A DNA stretch of 64,000 nt from Clostridiales bacterium (GCA_021204025.1 JAJQAC010000033.1:1-64000), one strand, 5' to 3'; counted from the stretch's first letter, positions 9,542 through 18,867 are shown. Program-made: numbers and translations. Notes: generated by a model from the sequence alone, not told the origin.

Positions 9542-11131
9542 TCAGTTCCATCCAAACAGCTCGTAACGAGTATTGCCTCCCGCGTTCAGATTGAAGCCTG
9601 TGATATCAGAATTATATGCGCGCATATTGTTGGTCATATACAGCGGAACCTGCGGGCAGTTTTCATTCAGAGCCTTACTGAGTTCTTCAAGCACTGCCAC
9701 GTTTTCTTCCGGATCAACCGTAGCCTTCGCCTTTTCGATCAGAGCGTCAATCTCCGGATCGTTGGTACGGGTCTTGTTAGAAGCGCCGATCGAACTGGAA
9801 TGATATACGCCCTGTACGTACTGCAGCAGGGTATTTGCCGTGTATCCACCAATTGCCGCATCATAATCACCTTCCGCGGTCTTATCAAGGTAGGTAGCCA
9901 GATCCATGGACTCCAGCTCGATATCGATACCAAGGTTTTCCTTTAAGCAGCTCTGTACCACCTGACCGGCACGCAGCTTTCTGTCATCGGAGCAGATCAG
10001 CTTAAAGCCACAGTTTGCCGGATCTAATCCAGAAGCAGCCAGATACTCCTTCGCCTTTTCCACATCATAAGTCGGAGCACCCTCATCCGTAGTACCAGGG
10101 AAGGTTGTAGGAGTCATCGAATCACAGGAGCTGCCGCCGCCGTTTAACGCAACCTGCACAATCGCATCCTTATCGATTGCGGAAGCAATCGCTCTGCGGA
10201 AATCGATATTGTCGAACGGAGCTCTCTCATTATTGATCATCATCCAGCTCTGAGAAGTACTCTCCGCATTATATACGGTTACGCCATCTGTCTCAGCAAG
10301 ACGGCTCATATCCGCGGTCTCAACCTCAACGATCAGATCAACCTCACCGGCTTCCAGAGCCATCGTCCGGGATGCGCCCTCCGGAATGATCTTCCAGGTT
10401 ACTTTCTTAATCTCCGGCTCGCCCTTAAAGTAATCCGCATACGCTTCAAATTCGAGACTCTCGCCCTTATTCCATGCCGTCATAATATAAGGACCGGTAC
10501 CAATGGGTTCCTTGTTAAAATCATGACCGCTCTCAATCAGATCTGCCGGAAGAATGGCATTGCCGTGATGAGTCAGTGCTGCGAGCAGTCCGGAATCCGG
10601 GCCATCTGTGATGATCTTAACCGTGTAGTCATCAACAACCTCTACTTCTCCTGCCGCATACTGGGAAACCTGTGGAGACTCTGTGCAAAGATCCAGAGAA
10701 GCCTTAACGTCCTTTGCGGTCATTTCTTCTCCGTTATGGAACTTCACGCCCTCTTTCAGATGGATAATCCACTCGGTATCGCTGGCAATCTCATAACTGT
10801 CAGCCAGATCCTCTTTTACTTCCTGATTCTCATCCATGTAGAACAGGCAGTTATAAGTCATCTTATTGATATAATCGCCGGCTACCGCATTATGAAGATT
10901 GGATGTAACACTCGGAGTTTCATTTGCCGTAGCAATGATAAGTGTGTCCTTTCCGCTGGAGCCACCCTCCGTAGAAGCAGCCGTATCACCGCTTGCAGCC
11001 GCCTGGGTTGTCGTTGTTCCGGAAGAAGAGCCACCTGAGGAAGAGGAAGATCCGGAACCGCAGCCTGCCAGCAGACCGGCAGCCAGTGAAAGAGCTAAAA
11101 CCGGCGCCAGAAGCCTAAAACTTTTTTTCAT
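9542..11131 (-). CDS. dppA: Peptide-binding lipoprotein of the Dpp-type importer (SBP family 5)
   Basis: This 529-residue extracellular solute-binding protein starts MKKSFRLLAPVLALSLAAG and has a lipobox LLAGC, so it is lipid-anchored outside the membrane. A Ser/Gly/Thr-rich linker follows. The mature part is of SBP family 5 (DppA/OppA), with conserved features such as VKFHNGEEMTAKDV and DFRRAIASAID. An upstream in-frame ATG (11170) would add 13 residues, but GGAGAT lies correctly before ATG 11131. It is first in the operon, with a good promoter at 11307-11335 and a ~170-base leader. Confidence 0.93.
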   Translation of the reverse strand: MKKSFRLLAPVLALSLAAGLLAGCGSGSSSSSGGSSSGTTTTQAAASGDTAASTEGGSSGKDTLIIATANETPSVTSNLHNAVAGDYINKMTYNCLFYMDENQEVKEDLADSYEIASDTEWIIHLKEGVKFHNGEEMTAKDVKASLDLCTESPQVSQYAAGEVEVVDDYTVKIITDGPDSGLLAALTHHGNAILPADLIESGHDFNKEPIGTGPYIMTAWNKGESLEFEAYADYFKGEPEIKKVTWKIIPEGASRTMALEAGEVDLIVEVETADMSRLAETDGVTVYNAESTSQSWMMINNERAPFDNIDFRRAIASAIDKDAIVQVALNGGGSSCDSMTPTTFPGTTDEGAPTYDVEKAKEYLAASGLDPANCGFKLICSDDRKLRAGQVVQSCLKENLGIDIELESMDLATYLDKTAEGDYDAAIGGYTANTLLQYVQGVYHSSSIGASNKTRTNDPEIDALIEKAKATVDPEENVAVLEELSKALNENCPQVPLYMTNNMRAYNSDITGFNLNAGGNTRYELFGWN

Positions 11132-11306
11132 AATACTTAATCTCCTTTCTTTTTTGTAACAAGTTTGCAATTATGCCAGAAGCAGATCCCATGACCATCC
11201 CCCTGAGCCACCATGATCACCTGTCATATATGTCTCTAATATTAAAAAACATGGGAACTGAGCGATTCTGCTATCACGATAATCATACAACACTTTACTA
11301 GACAAA

Positions 11307-11335
11307 AGTATAAAAGCCGATGGCTCCTTTATCAA
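11307..11335 (-). promoter_or_regulatory. Sigma-A promoter of the dpp operon
   Basis: On the minus strand, TTGATA (11330-11335) and TATACT (11307-11312) are 17 bases apart. The predicted start is near 11300, giving a ~170-base leader to dppA. Confidence 0.6.
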
Positions 11336-11419
11336 GCATATTTTTCTTTTTCCTGAACAACCATGTTTCTTTCTGTCACAATTTTCGTTTACTAATCCAG
11401 ATTTATTTTATCAATAAAA

Positions 11420-11450
11420 GGGGGCTATTCCATAAGATATACTTCCCCGC
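11420..11450 (-). repeat. Family D-like motif, copy D4 (weak)
   Basis: The minus strand reads GGGAAGTATATCTTATGG then AATAGCCCC, resembling D1 (GGAAAATACATCCTATGG). It follows the histidine kinase terminator, as the other D copies follow terminators. Confidence 0.35.
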
Positions 11451-11486
11451 TGACTTTTTATTTGCAGGCTATGGAACAAAAATATA

Positions 11487-11523
11487 CGGCCGACCGGAAA
11501 CTGCCATTGTCTCCTGTCAGCCG
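11487..11523 (-). terminator. Terminator of the two-component operon
   Basis: On the minus strand CGGCTGAC pairs with GTCGGCCG (one mismatch/bulge), followed by TATATTTTTG. It lies 18 bases after the histidine kinase stop. Confidence 0.6.
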
Positions 11524-11540
11524 TAATCCATCCGTTGCAA

Positions 11541-13229
11541 TTATTCTGTTCTGCTGTCTTTATCTGCCATTTCTTTTACGGTTTCCTCATCCACCAACGC
11601 CAGAGTAAACCAGAACTCAACGCCGCCATCGACATTCTGTACTCCACAGCTCTGATGATGGGCATCCATAATCGCCCTGACAATCGACAGGCCAATCCCG
11701 CTGCCGCCATATTCCCGGGTCCTTGCTTTATCTACCTTATAAAATTTCGTCCACAGATTGGGGATGGATTCCTCCGGGATGGATTCGCCCGTGTTATACA
11801 CCGTGACTCTCGCAAGGTCTCCGATCTTCTCAACCGTAAAGCGGATCCTGCGCCCGTCATTCACATGATTCAGCGCATTATTAAAATAATTAATAACAAC
11901 TTCCTCAATCTTAAACTCATCCGCATAGACATAAACCGGCTCCTCACAGACGACCTCCACCTCCACTTCTTTCTGCTGTGTCAGAATCGAAGCAGAATTG
12001 ATCAGACTGCGAATCAGCTCCGCAATATCAAATGTCTCAAATACGGGAGTGTCATTTCCAAATTCCAGGGCTGTCAGTGTCAGCAGCTGCTTTACCATCT
12101 TGTTCATCTTGTTGGCTTCATCCATGATAACTTCACAATAATAATTGCGGCTGTCTTCATCCTCCGCCATACCCTCGGTCAGACCCTCGGCATATCCCTG
12201 AATCAGCGCGATCGGCGTTTTCAACTCATGCGACACATTGGCAATAAACTCCTTGCGCATATCGTCAATCTCGATTTTCTCCTGGATATCATGCTGAAGC
12301 CGGATATTGGCCTCCTTCAGTTCTCCGATAGTCTCCTTTAACTTCTCGGAGAGCACATTCATACTGTGACCCAGCACTCCTACCTCATCCAGCTCATTGC
12401 CTTCATAATGCACGTCAAAATCCAGTTCAGACATCCGCTCGGAAAGCGTAGCCAGCTTCATGATTGGCTCCGTCATGCGGCGCGTCACAAAATACATGAT
12501 CACACAGCCCAAAACCAGAATTACGATGCCGACACCACTTGTAAATTTATTTGCCAGTCCCACACTTTCACGAATACTTGCCAGAGGCATCTGCATCATA
12601 AACTGTGTGTTCATATCAGAGAAATATCCCCATGCCTCCAGATAACTGGCATTGTATCGCGGATCGTTGGTTCTGATGATCTGATAATTATCATATTCGG
12701 CAAGTACCGTTTCACTGTTGTCGCCCTGTCCCAGGATATATCTCACAAGCTTTTGTGCCAGAAAATCGCTTTCTCTCCCAAAATCCAGCATGACCTTTCC
12801 GGTTGAGCTGTCAATCAAAATGATCTTGATATTATTTTTTTCGCTGTAATCGCGAATGGTACTGATCAGAAATCCCTGCAGTTCCTCCTGGACATCTTCA
12901 TCTACAGAATCTTCCGCAAAAGCATCTTCATTAGCGGCAGCCGGCCGGTCACCCTTTTTGATCGTCTTCTGCGGCGGAGCCAGTTCGCTCCAGAGGTCCC
13001 ATTCACGGGTAAGTTCCCGGCTGAGCACATCTTCAATCGATTCGCCGTTATTTACCCGTTCCATAATCGCCGCGTTCATATCGTCATAAGCGCGTTCCAT
13101 CACCTTTAACTTCTGGTTCGTGTAATAATTTTCCAGAAAACAGTTATTCACCGCCAGAATCGCCAGAAGCATCACCGCCACCAGCCCGATGAAGATCAGC
13201 ATGATCCTGGTTCTGATTGACCGTTTCAT
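11541..13229 (-). CDS. Membrane sensor histidine kinase (HAMP, HisKA, HATPase)
   Basis: This 562-residue kinase has a first membrane helix at about 9-28, a ~190-residue extracellular sensor and a second helix near 225-245. These are followed by HAMP, a HisKA box NVSHELKTPI (phosphoacceptor His near 340), and an ATPase domain with N box (NYFNNALNH), G1 (VYNTGESIPEE) and G2 (GGSGIGLSI). The extracellular domain has no recognised ligand fold. It overlaps its response-regulator gene by four bases, so they are co-translated. The adjacent dpp operon is a possible target, but no shared site was found. Confidence 0.92.
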   Translation of the reverse strand: MKRSIRTRIMLIFIGLVAVMLLAILAVNNCFLENYYTNQKLKVMERAYDDMNAAIMERVNNGESIEDVLSRELTREWDLWSELAPPQKTIKKGDRPAAANEDAFAEDSVDEDVQEELQGFLISTIRDYSEKNNIKIILIDSSTGKVMLDFGRESDFLAQKLVRYILGQGDNSETVLAEYDNYQIIRTNDPRYNASYLEAWGYFSDMNTQFMMQMPLASIRESVGLANKFTSGVGIVILVLGCVIMYFVTRRMTEPIMKLATLSERMSELDFDVHYEGNELDEVGVLGHSMNVLSEKLKETIGELKEANIRLQHDIQEKIEIDDMRKEFIANVSHELKTPIALIQGYAEGLTEGMAEDEDSRNYYCEVIMDEANKMNKMVKQLLTLTALEFGNDTPVFETFDIAELIRSLINSASILTQQKEVEVEVVCEEPVYVYADEFKIEEVVINYFNNALNHVNDGRRIRFTVEKIGDLARVTVYNTGESIPEESIPNLWTKFYKVDKARTREYGGSGIGLSIVRAIMDAHHQSCGVQNVDGGVEFWFTLALVDEETVKEMADKDSRTE

Positions 13230-13903
13230 GCCGTCACCTCGAATTTATAGCCCATCCCCCATATGGTCTTGATATAATCGCCCTTTTCTCCCATCTTGCT
13301 GCGCAGCTTCTTTACATGCGTGTCAATCGTACGGGCGTCGCCAAAATAATCATAATTCCAGACATGGTTGAGAATCTTCTCCCGTGACAACGCGATCCCC
13401 TGATTTTCAATAAAATAGGTCAGAAGCTCAAATTCCTTAAAACTAAGCTCAATCGGTTTCCCATCAACGGTAACCTGATGCGCCGCCTTATCCAGACGGA
13501 TACCACCCACCTCAGTTGCCTCCGTCACCGAGACCTGGCTTCGCCTGAGGATCGCCTCGACCCGGGCCACCAGAATCTTGGGACTGAATGGTTTGGAAAT
13601 ATATTCATCAACCCCCAGGTCAAACCCCTGAAGTTCATCTCTTTCCTCTCCACGCGCCGTCAGCATGATAATCGGCACCTTTGAGTACTGGCGGATCGTC
13701 TTGCAGACCTCCCATCCATCCATCTTTGGCATCATAACATCCAGAATAATCAGAGTAATATCCTTATCTTTAAAAAAAAGGTCGACAGCCTGCTTGCCGT
13801 TCTCCGCTTCCAGAACAATGAATCCTTTCACTGTCAGAAAGTCTTTTACAAGTTTACGCATCCGGGCTTCATCATCGACCATAAGTATTTTCAGCTGTTC
13901 CAT
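13226..13903 (-). CDS. OmpR/PhoB-type response regulator
   Basis: This 225-residue regulator has a receiver domain with acidic pocket VDDEAR, phosphoacceptor Asp in ILDVMMPKMDGWEV (about residue 54), Thr in MLTARGEE and Lys in ISKPF. A C-terminal winged helix (TIDTHVKKLRSKMGEKG, IWGMGYKFE) binds DNA. It is the first gene of the pair with the kinase at 11541. Regulon unknown. Confidence 0.93.
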   Translation of the reverse strand: MEQLKILMVDDEARMRKLVKDFLTVKGFIVLEAENGKQAVDLFFKDKDITLIILDVMMPKMDGWEVCKTIRQYSKVPIIMLTARGEERDELQGFDLGVDEYISKPFSPKILVARVEAILRRSQVSVTEATEVGGIRLDKAAHQVTVDGKPIELSFKEFELLTYFIENQGIALSREKILNHVWNYDYFGDARTIDTHVKKLRSKMGEKGDYIKTIWGMGYKFEVTA

Positions 13904-14012
13904 AATAATAACCTCCTTGTGCGACTATTTTAACAAATCACTTTCATGATTTCCACCTTTTCACAGACATTTCACAAAGAAGATTGGGATGAGCTTCCCT
14001 ATAAGATAAAAA

Positions 14013-14038
14013 GCGGTGAGAGATCAGACTCCCACCGC
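14013..14038 (-). terminator. Terminator after aspS
   Basis: On the minus strand GCGGTGGGAG and CTCTCACCGC form a near-perfect stem followed by TTTTTATC. It lies 7 bases after the aspS stop. Confidence 0.85.
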
Positions 14039-14044
14039 ATCATT

Positions 14045-15829
14045 TTAAATTTCGGAAATCTCGATACCCAGCTCCTCCAGCTGCTTTGCGTCTACCGGTG
14101 ACGGCGCCTCCGTCATCAGACAGGACGCATCCTTAACCTTCGGAAATGCGATTACTTCACGAATACTGTCACAGCCGCCCATCAGCATTGCCACACGGTC
14201 AAGGCCGTAGGCAAGACCGGCATGAGGCGGAACTCCGTACTTAAACGCCTCCAGCAGGAATCCAAACTGTTCCTGTGCCTTCTCCGGTGTAAAGCCCAGC
14301 ACTTCAAACATCTTAGACTGAATATCGCTCTGGTGGATACGAACTGAACCACCGCCAAGTTCCGTACCGTTCAGCACGATATCGTACGCTTTCGCGCGAA
14401 CAGCTCCCGGATCAGAGTCGATCAGATGCCAGTCCTCATCCATAGGCATCGTAAATGGGTGATGCATCGCCACAAAACGCCCCTGTTCCTCGGAATATTC
14501 CAGCAGCGGGAATTCAGTCACCCAAAGGAAACGGAAGTCATCTTTCTTAAGCAGACCAAGCTGACCGGCAAGCTCCACGCGTAGTGCGCCCAGCACATCC
14601 CATACAACTTTCTTTTTATCTGCCGCAAAGAGCAGCAGATCTCCAGGCTCTCCGCCCATGGCGGCAATCAAGGCCGTCATCTCTTCCTCCGTCATAAATT
14701 TGGCAAACGAAGACTTGCGGCTGCCGTCCGGCTGGATCGCAATATAAGCCAGTCCCTTTGCTCCGTATCCCTTCGCGAACTCAACCAGCGCGTCGATCTT
14801 TTTGCGGGGCATCGCGCCCTGCCCCTTCGCGTTGATTCCACGCACCGTACCGCCAGCCTCAAGTGCATTACGGAACACAACAAACTCACTGCCTTTTACC
14901 ACCTCGGAAACGTCGGTAAGTTCCATGCCAAAACGAATATCCGGCTTATCGGAGCCATAACGGTCCATCGCTTCCTGCCAGGTCATCCGCGGTATCGGCA
15001 GCGGGATCTCAATATTTAAAATTTCCTTAAACAGCTTATGAATCAGGCGTTCATTGACATCCAGCACATCATCGACATCTACAAAGGAAAGCTCCATGTC
15101 GATCTGGGTAAACTCCGGCTGCCGGTCCGCCCTCAGATCCTCATCCCGGTAACATCTCGCAAGCTGAAAATAGCGGTCGTATCCCGCGCACATCAGCAGC
15201 TGCTTGAACAGCTGCGGGGACTGCGGCAACGCGTAAAAACACCCCGGATGTACACGGCTCGGCACCAGATAATCGCGGGCGCCCTCCGGCGTACTCTTAA
15301 TCAAGGTAGGAGTTTCAATCTCTAAAAATCCCTCCTCCGCAAGAAACTGGCGGGTCAGAACCGCGATCCGACTGCGAAGCATCAGATTTCTCTGCAGATC
15401 CGGCCGGCGCAGATCGAGGAAACGGTATTTCAGACGAAGTTCCTCTTTGGTCTTTGAATTTTCTTCAATCGGGAACGGCGGTGTCTCAGACTCAGAGAGG
15501 ATACGCAGGCTCTCCGCGCGCACCTCGATGGATCCGGTTGCCAGATTCTGATTGACCGCGCCGGTACGGGCTTCCACCCGTCCCACGACAGCGATAACAA
15601 ACTCGCTTCTCAGTTTTTCTGCTTTTGCGAAGCTCTCAGTCCCACAATCCTTTTCCTCAAAAATAATCTGCAGAATCCCGGAGCGGTCTCTCAGATCTAC
15701 AAAGATGATTCCGCCCTTATTTCTGTTTTTCTGCACCCAGCCCATAACAGTCACTTTCTGGCCGATATCGGCAGTGCCAAGTTCCGTACACCGATGAGAC
15801 CGTTTCAGTCCCAGCATTGATTCTGGCAT
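14045..15829 (-). CDS. aspS: Aspartate--tRNA ligase
   Basis: This 594-residue class II synthetase charges tRNA-Asp. The N-terminal OB-fold (residues ~5-110) contains GWVQKNRNKGGIIFVDLRDR. Motif 2 is CYRDEDLRADRQPEFTQID. The bacterial GAD insertion lies in the middle, and motif 3 is GLAYGLDRVAMLMGG near the C terminus. Length and the insertion mark it as bacterial type. It is the last gene of the relA-MBL-hemZ-hisS-aspS block, followed by a terminator. The start is supported by AGAAGGA upstream. Confidence 0.97.
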   Translation of the reverse strand: MPESMLGLKRSHRCTELGTADIGQKVTVMGWVQKNRNKGGIIFVDLRDRSGILQIIFEEKDCGTESFAKAEKLRSEFVIAVVGRVEARTGAVNQNLATGSIEVRAESLRILSESETPPFPIEENSKTKEELRLKYRFLDLRRPDLQRNLMLRSRIAVLTRQFLAEEGFLEIETPTLIKSTPEGARDYLVPSRVHPGCFYALPQSPQLFKQLLMCAGYDRYFQLARCYRDEDLRADRQPEFTQIDMELSFVDVDDVLDVNERLIHKLFKEILNIEIPLPIPRMTWQEAMDRYGSDKPDIRFGMELTDVSEVVKGSEFVVFRNALEAGGTVRGINAKGQGAMPRKKIDALVEFAKGYGAKGLAYIAIQPDGSRKSSFAKFMTEEEMTALIAAMGGEPGDLLLFAADKKKVVWDVLGALRVELAGQLGLLKKDDFRFLWVTEFPLLEYSEEQGRFVAMHHPFTMPMDEDWHLIDSDPGAVRAKAYDIVLNGTELGGGSVRIHQSDIQSKMFEVLGFTPEKAQEQFGFLLEAFKYGVPPHAGLAYGLDRVAMLMGGCDSIREVIAFPKVKDASCLMTEAPSPVDAKQLEELGIEISEI

Positions 15830-15907
15830 GGTAGTTTTCCTTCTTTCTTAAATTCGGTCAAGATTTTGATCCCAACACCATTTTTCCATAAATAATAATC
15901 AATTGAT

Positions 15908-17170
15908 CTATTTTAATGCTTCCCGGTAAAATTCCACAAATTCTGTATAACCATCCTTTGACAGCTGATCCTTCTGGAATTTTTTATTTTTATTCATCTG
16001 AGACACCAGAATCTGGCAGCCCGCTTTCCGTTCCTCCATCGCCTGCTTCATGATACCGGTCAGGCGTTCGTGATCCATCCCCTTTTCGATCAGATAAGCT
16101 TTCCTCGGCGCCTGTCTGGCATCAACACCGCCCTGATCCATGAGGATCGTGATGATACGCTCAAAGCCAATGGAAAACCCACAGGCCGGAGTTTTCTGAC
16201 CGGTAAACTTACCGATCATCTCATCATAACGTCCTCCGCCGGCGACCGAACCACCAAAGCCCTCCATCGAAACCTCAAAAATCGTTCCCGTATAATAAGA
16301 CATTCCTCGTACTAAGGTCGGATCAAATTCCAGTTTAAATTCCGTCTCGGCCACTCCGGTCACCGTGTCCATGATGCCGGCAAGATTCTCCGTTACCGCT
16401 TTGGGCATCACGCTGTCCAGTCTGTCGCCAAGCGCACGCACAGCCGCAACAGACGTGCCGGTATCCGCCAGAAGACTGACGTATTTCTCCACGCTGTCCG
16501 CCTCATAACCCAGCTCCAGAAGTTCCGCTTTCACACCGTCCGCGCCGATCTTGTCCATCTTGTCCAGCGTAATGAAGACCTGATCCATCGATTCCTCCGG
16601 GAACCCGCTGTAAAGCGCCATCCCCTTTAAGATCCTGCGGTCATTGATCCGTACAGTAAACGCGTTTTTCGGGCAGATTTTCCCCAGAGCCGCCGTCGTT
16701 GCCAGGATCAGTTCGATCTCCGCCATGCTTCCGGCCTCGCCAAGGATATCGATATCACACTGGGTAAACTGGCGAAATCTTCCCTTCTGAGGACGATCCG
16801 CACGCCATACGCTCCCCATCTGAAGCGCCTTGAACGGCGACTGCAGCTGTGACGTGTTATTGGCATAATAGCGGGAAAGGGGCAAGGTCAGATCATACCG
16901 CAGACCACTGTCAGCAAGATCATTTTCCTCCCGGGCCGCTTCCAGGTTCAGCTTCTCTCCGCGTTTTAATATTTTAAATATCAGCTTTTCATTGTCTCCC
17001 CCCTGCTTGCTGGTCAGATTCTCAATGTGTTCCACACAGGGAGTCTCTATCTGAGTAAATCCAAAACTCTGATAGGTCTCACAGATCTGGTTCATCACAT
17101 ATTCGCGGACCCTCATCTCTGCCGGAAGTACATCCCGCATTCCGGTTACAGGTTTCTTTTTTAATGCCAT
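15908..17170 (-). CDS. hisS: Histidine--tRNA ligase (divergent subclass)
   Basis: This 420-residue class II synthetase starts MALKKKPVTGMRDVLPAEM; the frame extends 15 codons upstream, but GGAG is placed for ATG 17170. Substrate motifs include GLRYDLTLPLSRYYANN and motif 2 KGRFRQFTQCDIDILGE. The histidine-binding loop reads LVRGMSYYTGTIFEV, not the usual bacterial RGLDYYTG. The TQCDIDILG segment is closer to archaeal/eukaryotic HisRS than to typical bacterial enzymes. Motif 3 is FSIGFERIITIL. The leader upstream contains three strong hairpins. Confidence 0.94.
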   Translation of the reverse strand: MALKKKPVTGMRDVLPAEMRVREYVMNQICETYQSFGFTQIETPCVEHIENLTSKQGGDNEKLIFKILKRGEKLNLEAAREENDLADSGLRYDLTLPLSRYYANNTSQLQSPFKALQMGSVWRADRPQKGRFRQFTQCDIDILGEAGSMAEIELILATTAALGKICPKNAFTVRINDRRILKGMALYSGFPEESMDQVFITLDKMDKIGADGVKAELLELGYEADSVEKYVSLLADTGTSVAAVRALGDRLDSVMPKAVTENLAGIMDTVTGVAETEFKLEFDPTLVRGMSYYTGTIFEVSMEGFGGSVAGGGRYDEMIGKFTGQKTPACGFSIGFERIITILMDQGGVDARQAPRKAYLIEKGMDHERLTGIMKQAMEERKAGCQILVSQMNKNKKFQKDQLSKDGYTEFVEFYREALK

Positions 17171-17204
17171 GATTCTTGTTTCTCCATTATTCTGTCTTTT
17201 TATA

Positions 17205-17239
17205 GGAAACGTCATAAATCTTTTCCTTATGATGTTTCC
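17205..17239 (-). promoter_or_regulatory. Leader hairpin 3 before hisS
   Basis: On the minus strand, GGAAACATCATAA pairs with TTATGACGTTTCC (one mismatch or wobble) around a ~9-base loop, then TATAAAAAG. It ends about 34 bases before the hisS start. It may be an attenuator or a structured mRNA element. Confidence 0.45.
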
Positions 17240-17240
17240 T

Positions 17241-17294
17241 GCGCCGATTTTTGCTGCATGTAAATGCAGATTCTACCTCTCAAAAATCGTGCGC
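17241..17294 (-). promoter_or_regulatory. Leader hairpin 2 before hisS
   Basis: On the minus strand, GCGCACGATTTTTG pairs with CAAAAATCGGCGC (one bulge). Inside it a second hairpin forms from CTGCAT and ATGCAG. The nested shape is more elaborate than a simple terminator. Confidence 0.45.
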
Positions 17295-17308
17295 ATCCTC
17301 CCGGAGGG

Positions 17309-17348
17309 ATTATAGTAAACGGCAAATTTATTTGTCGTTTACTATAAT
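17309..17348. repeat. 40-bp near-perfect palindrome between hemZ and hisS
   Basis: Arms ATTATAGTAAACGGCAAAT and ATTTGTCGTTTACTATAAT are 19 bp with one mismatch and a 2-base centre. A TATAAT on the minus strand lies in one arm, so a promoter/operator overlap is possible. A bidirectional structural role is the alternative. Confidence 0.6.
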
Positions 17349-17442
17349 TCGGGTATGCTGCCGGATTTTCCTTCGCTCCCCTGTGCAGCTACCATGCTCA
17401 AAGATACCACGAATTTCCACAAATATCAAGACTGTAACAGCG

Positions 17443-18867
17443 CTACAGCAGACTCTCTTTTCTCGCAATCATTTCATCGATACGCGCAATATACTGCTCC
17501 ACGTTCTTGACATTTTCTACCCGTTCGATCCTGCTCTCTCCCGCGAATACCCTTTTTGTCGAAGTCCCCGCTCCGCAGCCGATAATCGTCTGCCGTTCTT
17601 CCATAATCAGAATGTTATACAGACACGCCTTCCCCGGCGCCGCATAACCGACATTTTCAAAATTACCGGCCATATTTTTCTGCCGGTACAGATAATAAGG
17701 TTCCAGACCCATCCCACGCGCACAGGCAGCGGTCAGATCGATCATCTCCTGGGTATTCGTAATCTTCAGATCCCGGTACACCTCTTTCATTGTATTCAGC
17801 CGGGCCGCGCGTTTGATTGCAAGCGAATGAACCGTGACGCTGTCCGGGGCAAGTTCGCGGACCTGCTCCATCGTGTCCCGCAGATCGTCCAGATCTTCCT
17901 CCGGCAAACCGCAGATCAGATCCATATTGATATTATCAAAACCCAGACTTCTGGCCAGCCAGAATTTATCCTTTACTTCCTGCACGGTATGCCTGCGCCC
18001 GATCAGATCCAGCGTCGCCTGCTTCATCGTCTGCGGATTGATCGAGATCCGCGTGACCCCGTACCTTTTCAACACACGCAGTTTTTCCTCCGTAATGCTG
18101 TCCGGGCGGCCCGCCTCTACCGTAAACTCCCGCACAGATGTAAAATCAAAAGTTCCCCTCACTTTTGCCAGCAGCCGGTCCAGATCCTCCGCGGGCAGAG
18201 AAGTCGGCGTCCCTCCTCCAAAATAAACCGTATTCAGCGTACAGCCACGTTTCTTTGCCGCGATATAATCCAATTCCCGAAACAGAGCTGTGAAATAATC
18301 ACTGATCTTATCCTTCCACTGACTGATCGGATACGATGTAAAAGAACAGTACAGGCATGTCGTCGGACAGAAGGGAATCCCTACATAAAGACTGTACCCA
18401 TCCGTATAATCAATCGAAGAGAGAAGTTCCCGCTCACGACAGGCGATTTCTACGCTGAGCGCTGCCTTTTCGTCGCTGCACTCATAACATTCCTTCATAT
18501 GCCGGAAAATGGTTTGCGGCTCCCAGCCCTCATCCAGCTTTGTCATAGCGATCTTGGTCGGCCGGATCCCCGTCAGACTCCCCCAGGGCAGCGTCCTTTG
18601 GGTACGCGCGGTCAGCATCTCATAAAATCTGCGCTTAATGCGGTTTTTGGTCTCAACACGCTGATCCGGAACTGCTTCGATAGTCACCGGCTCTTCCCCG
18701 GAAAAGCCAAGCCGTAAAACACTTCTGTCCTCATTCCAGACACCCTCAACAGAAAATTCCATCTCAGGCTCTGCCTCATGGCAAAAAGTCCGGCCCGGAT
18801 AAAAAGCCATCAGAAGCTCCCGGATATCCTGTTCAAACCGCTCATCGTTTAGTAAAATCCCTATCAT
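17443..18867 (-). CDS. hemZ: Radical SAM coproporphyrinogen dehydrogenase-like protein HemZ
   Basis: This 474-residue protein has the radical SAM cluster FCPTTCLYCSF (CxxxCxxC) near residue 172 and HemN-like motifs VYFGGGTPTSL and DNINMDLICGLPEE. The N-terminal ~160 residues are the HemZ-specific extension. HemZ belongs to the oxygen-independent coproporphyrinogen III oxidase-like family. In Clostridia the exact reaction is often unproven. It sits 12 bp after the MBL gene in the conserved relA-hemZ-hisS-aspS order. A long antisense frame over it is a shadow. Confidence 0.9.
   Translation of the reverse strand: MIGILLNDERFEQDIRELLMAFYPGRTFCHEAEPEMEFSVEGVWNEDRSVLRLGFSGEEPVTIEAVPDQRVETKNRIKRRFYEMLTARTQRTLPWGSLTGIRPTKIAMTKLDEGWEPQTIFRHMKECYECSDEKAALSVEIACRERELLSSIDYTDGYSLYVGIPFCPTTCLYCSFTSYPISQWKDKISDYFTALFRELDYIAAKKRGCTLNTVYFGGGTPTSLPAEDLDRLLAKVRGTFDFTSVREFTVEAGRPDSITEEKLRVLKRYGVTRISINPQTMKQATLDLIGRRHTVQEVKDKFWLARSLGFDNINMDLICGLPEEDLDDLRDTMEQVRELAPDSVTVHSLAIKRAARLNTMKEVYRDLKITNTQEMIDLTAACARGMGLEPYYLYRQKNMAGNFENVGYAAPGKACLYNILIMEERQTIIGCGAGTSTKRVFAGESRIERVENVKNVEQYIARIDEMIARKESLL

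Larger units (their letters stand above)
11132..11486. other. dppA leader and promoter region, no gene
   Basis: This non-coding stretch holds the dppA promoter, a ~170-base untranslated leader with no recognised riboswitch consensus, and a family D-like motif at 11420-11450. Small open frames here lack ribosome binding sites. Confidence 0.5.

Noticed and set aside
17251-18717. 488-codon plus-strand open frame opposite hemZ
   Set aside because: It is antisense to a well-supported radical SAM gene, has no ribosome binding site, and its Arg/His/Pro-rich composition is that of a shadow frame.
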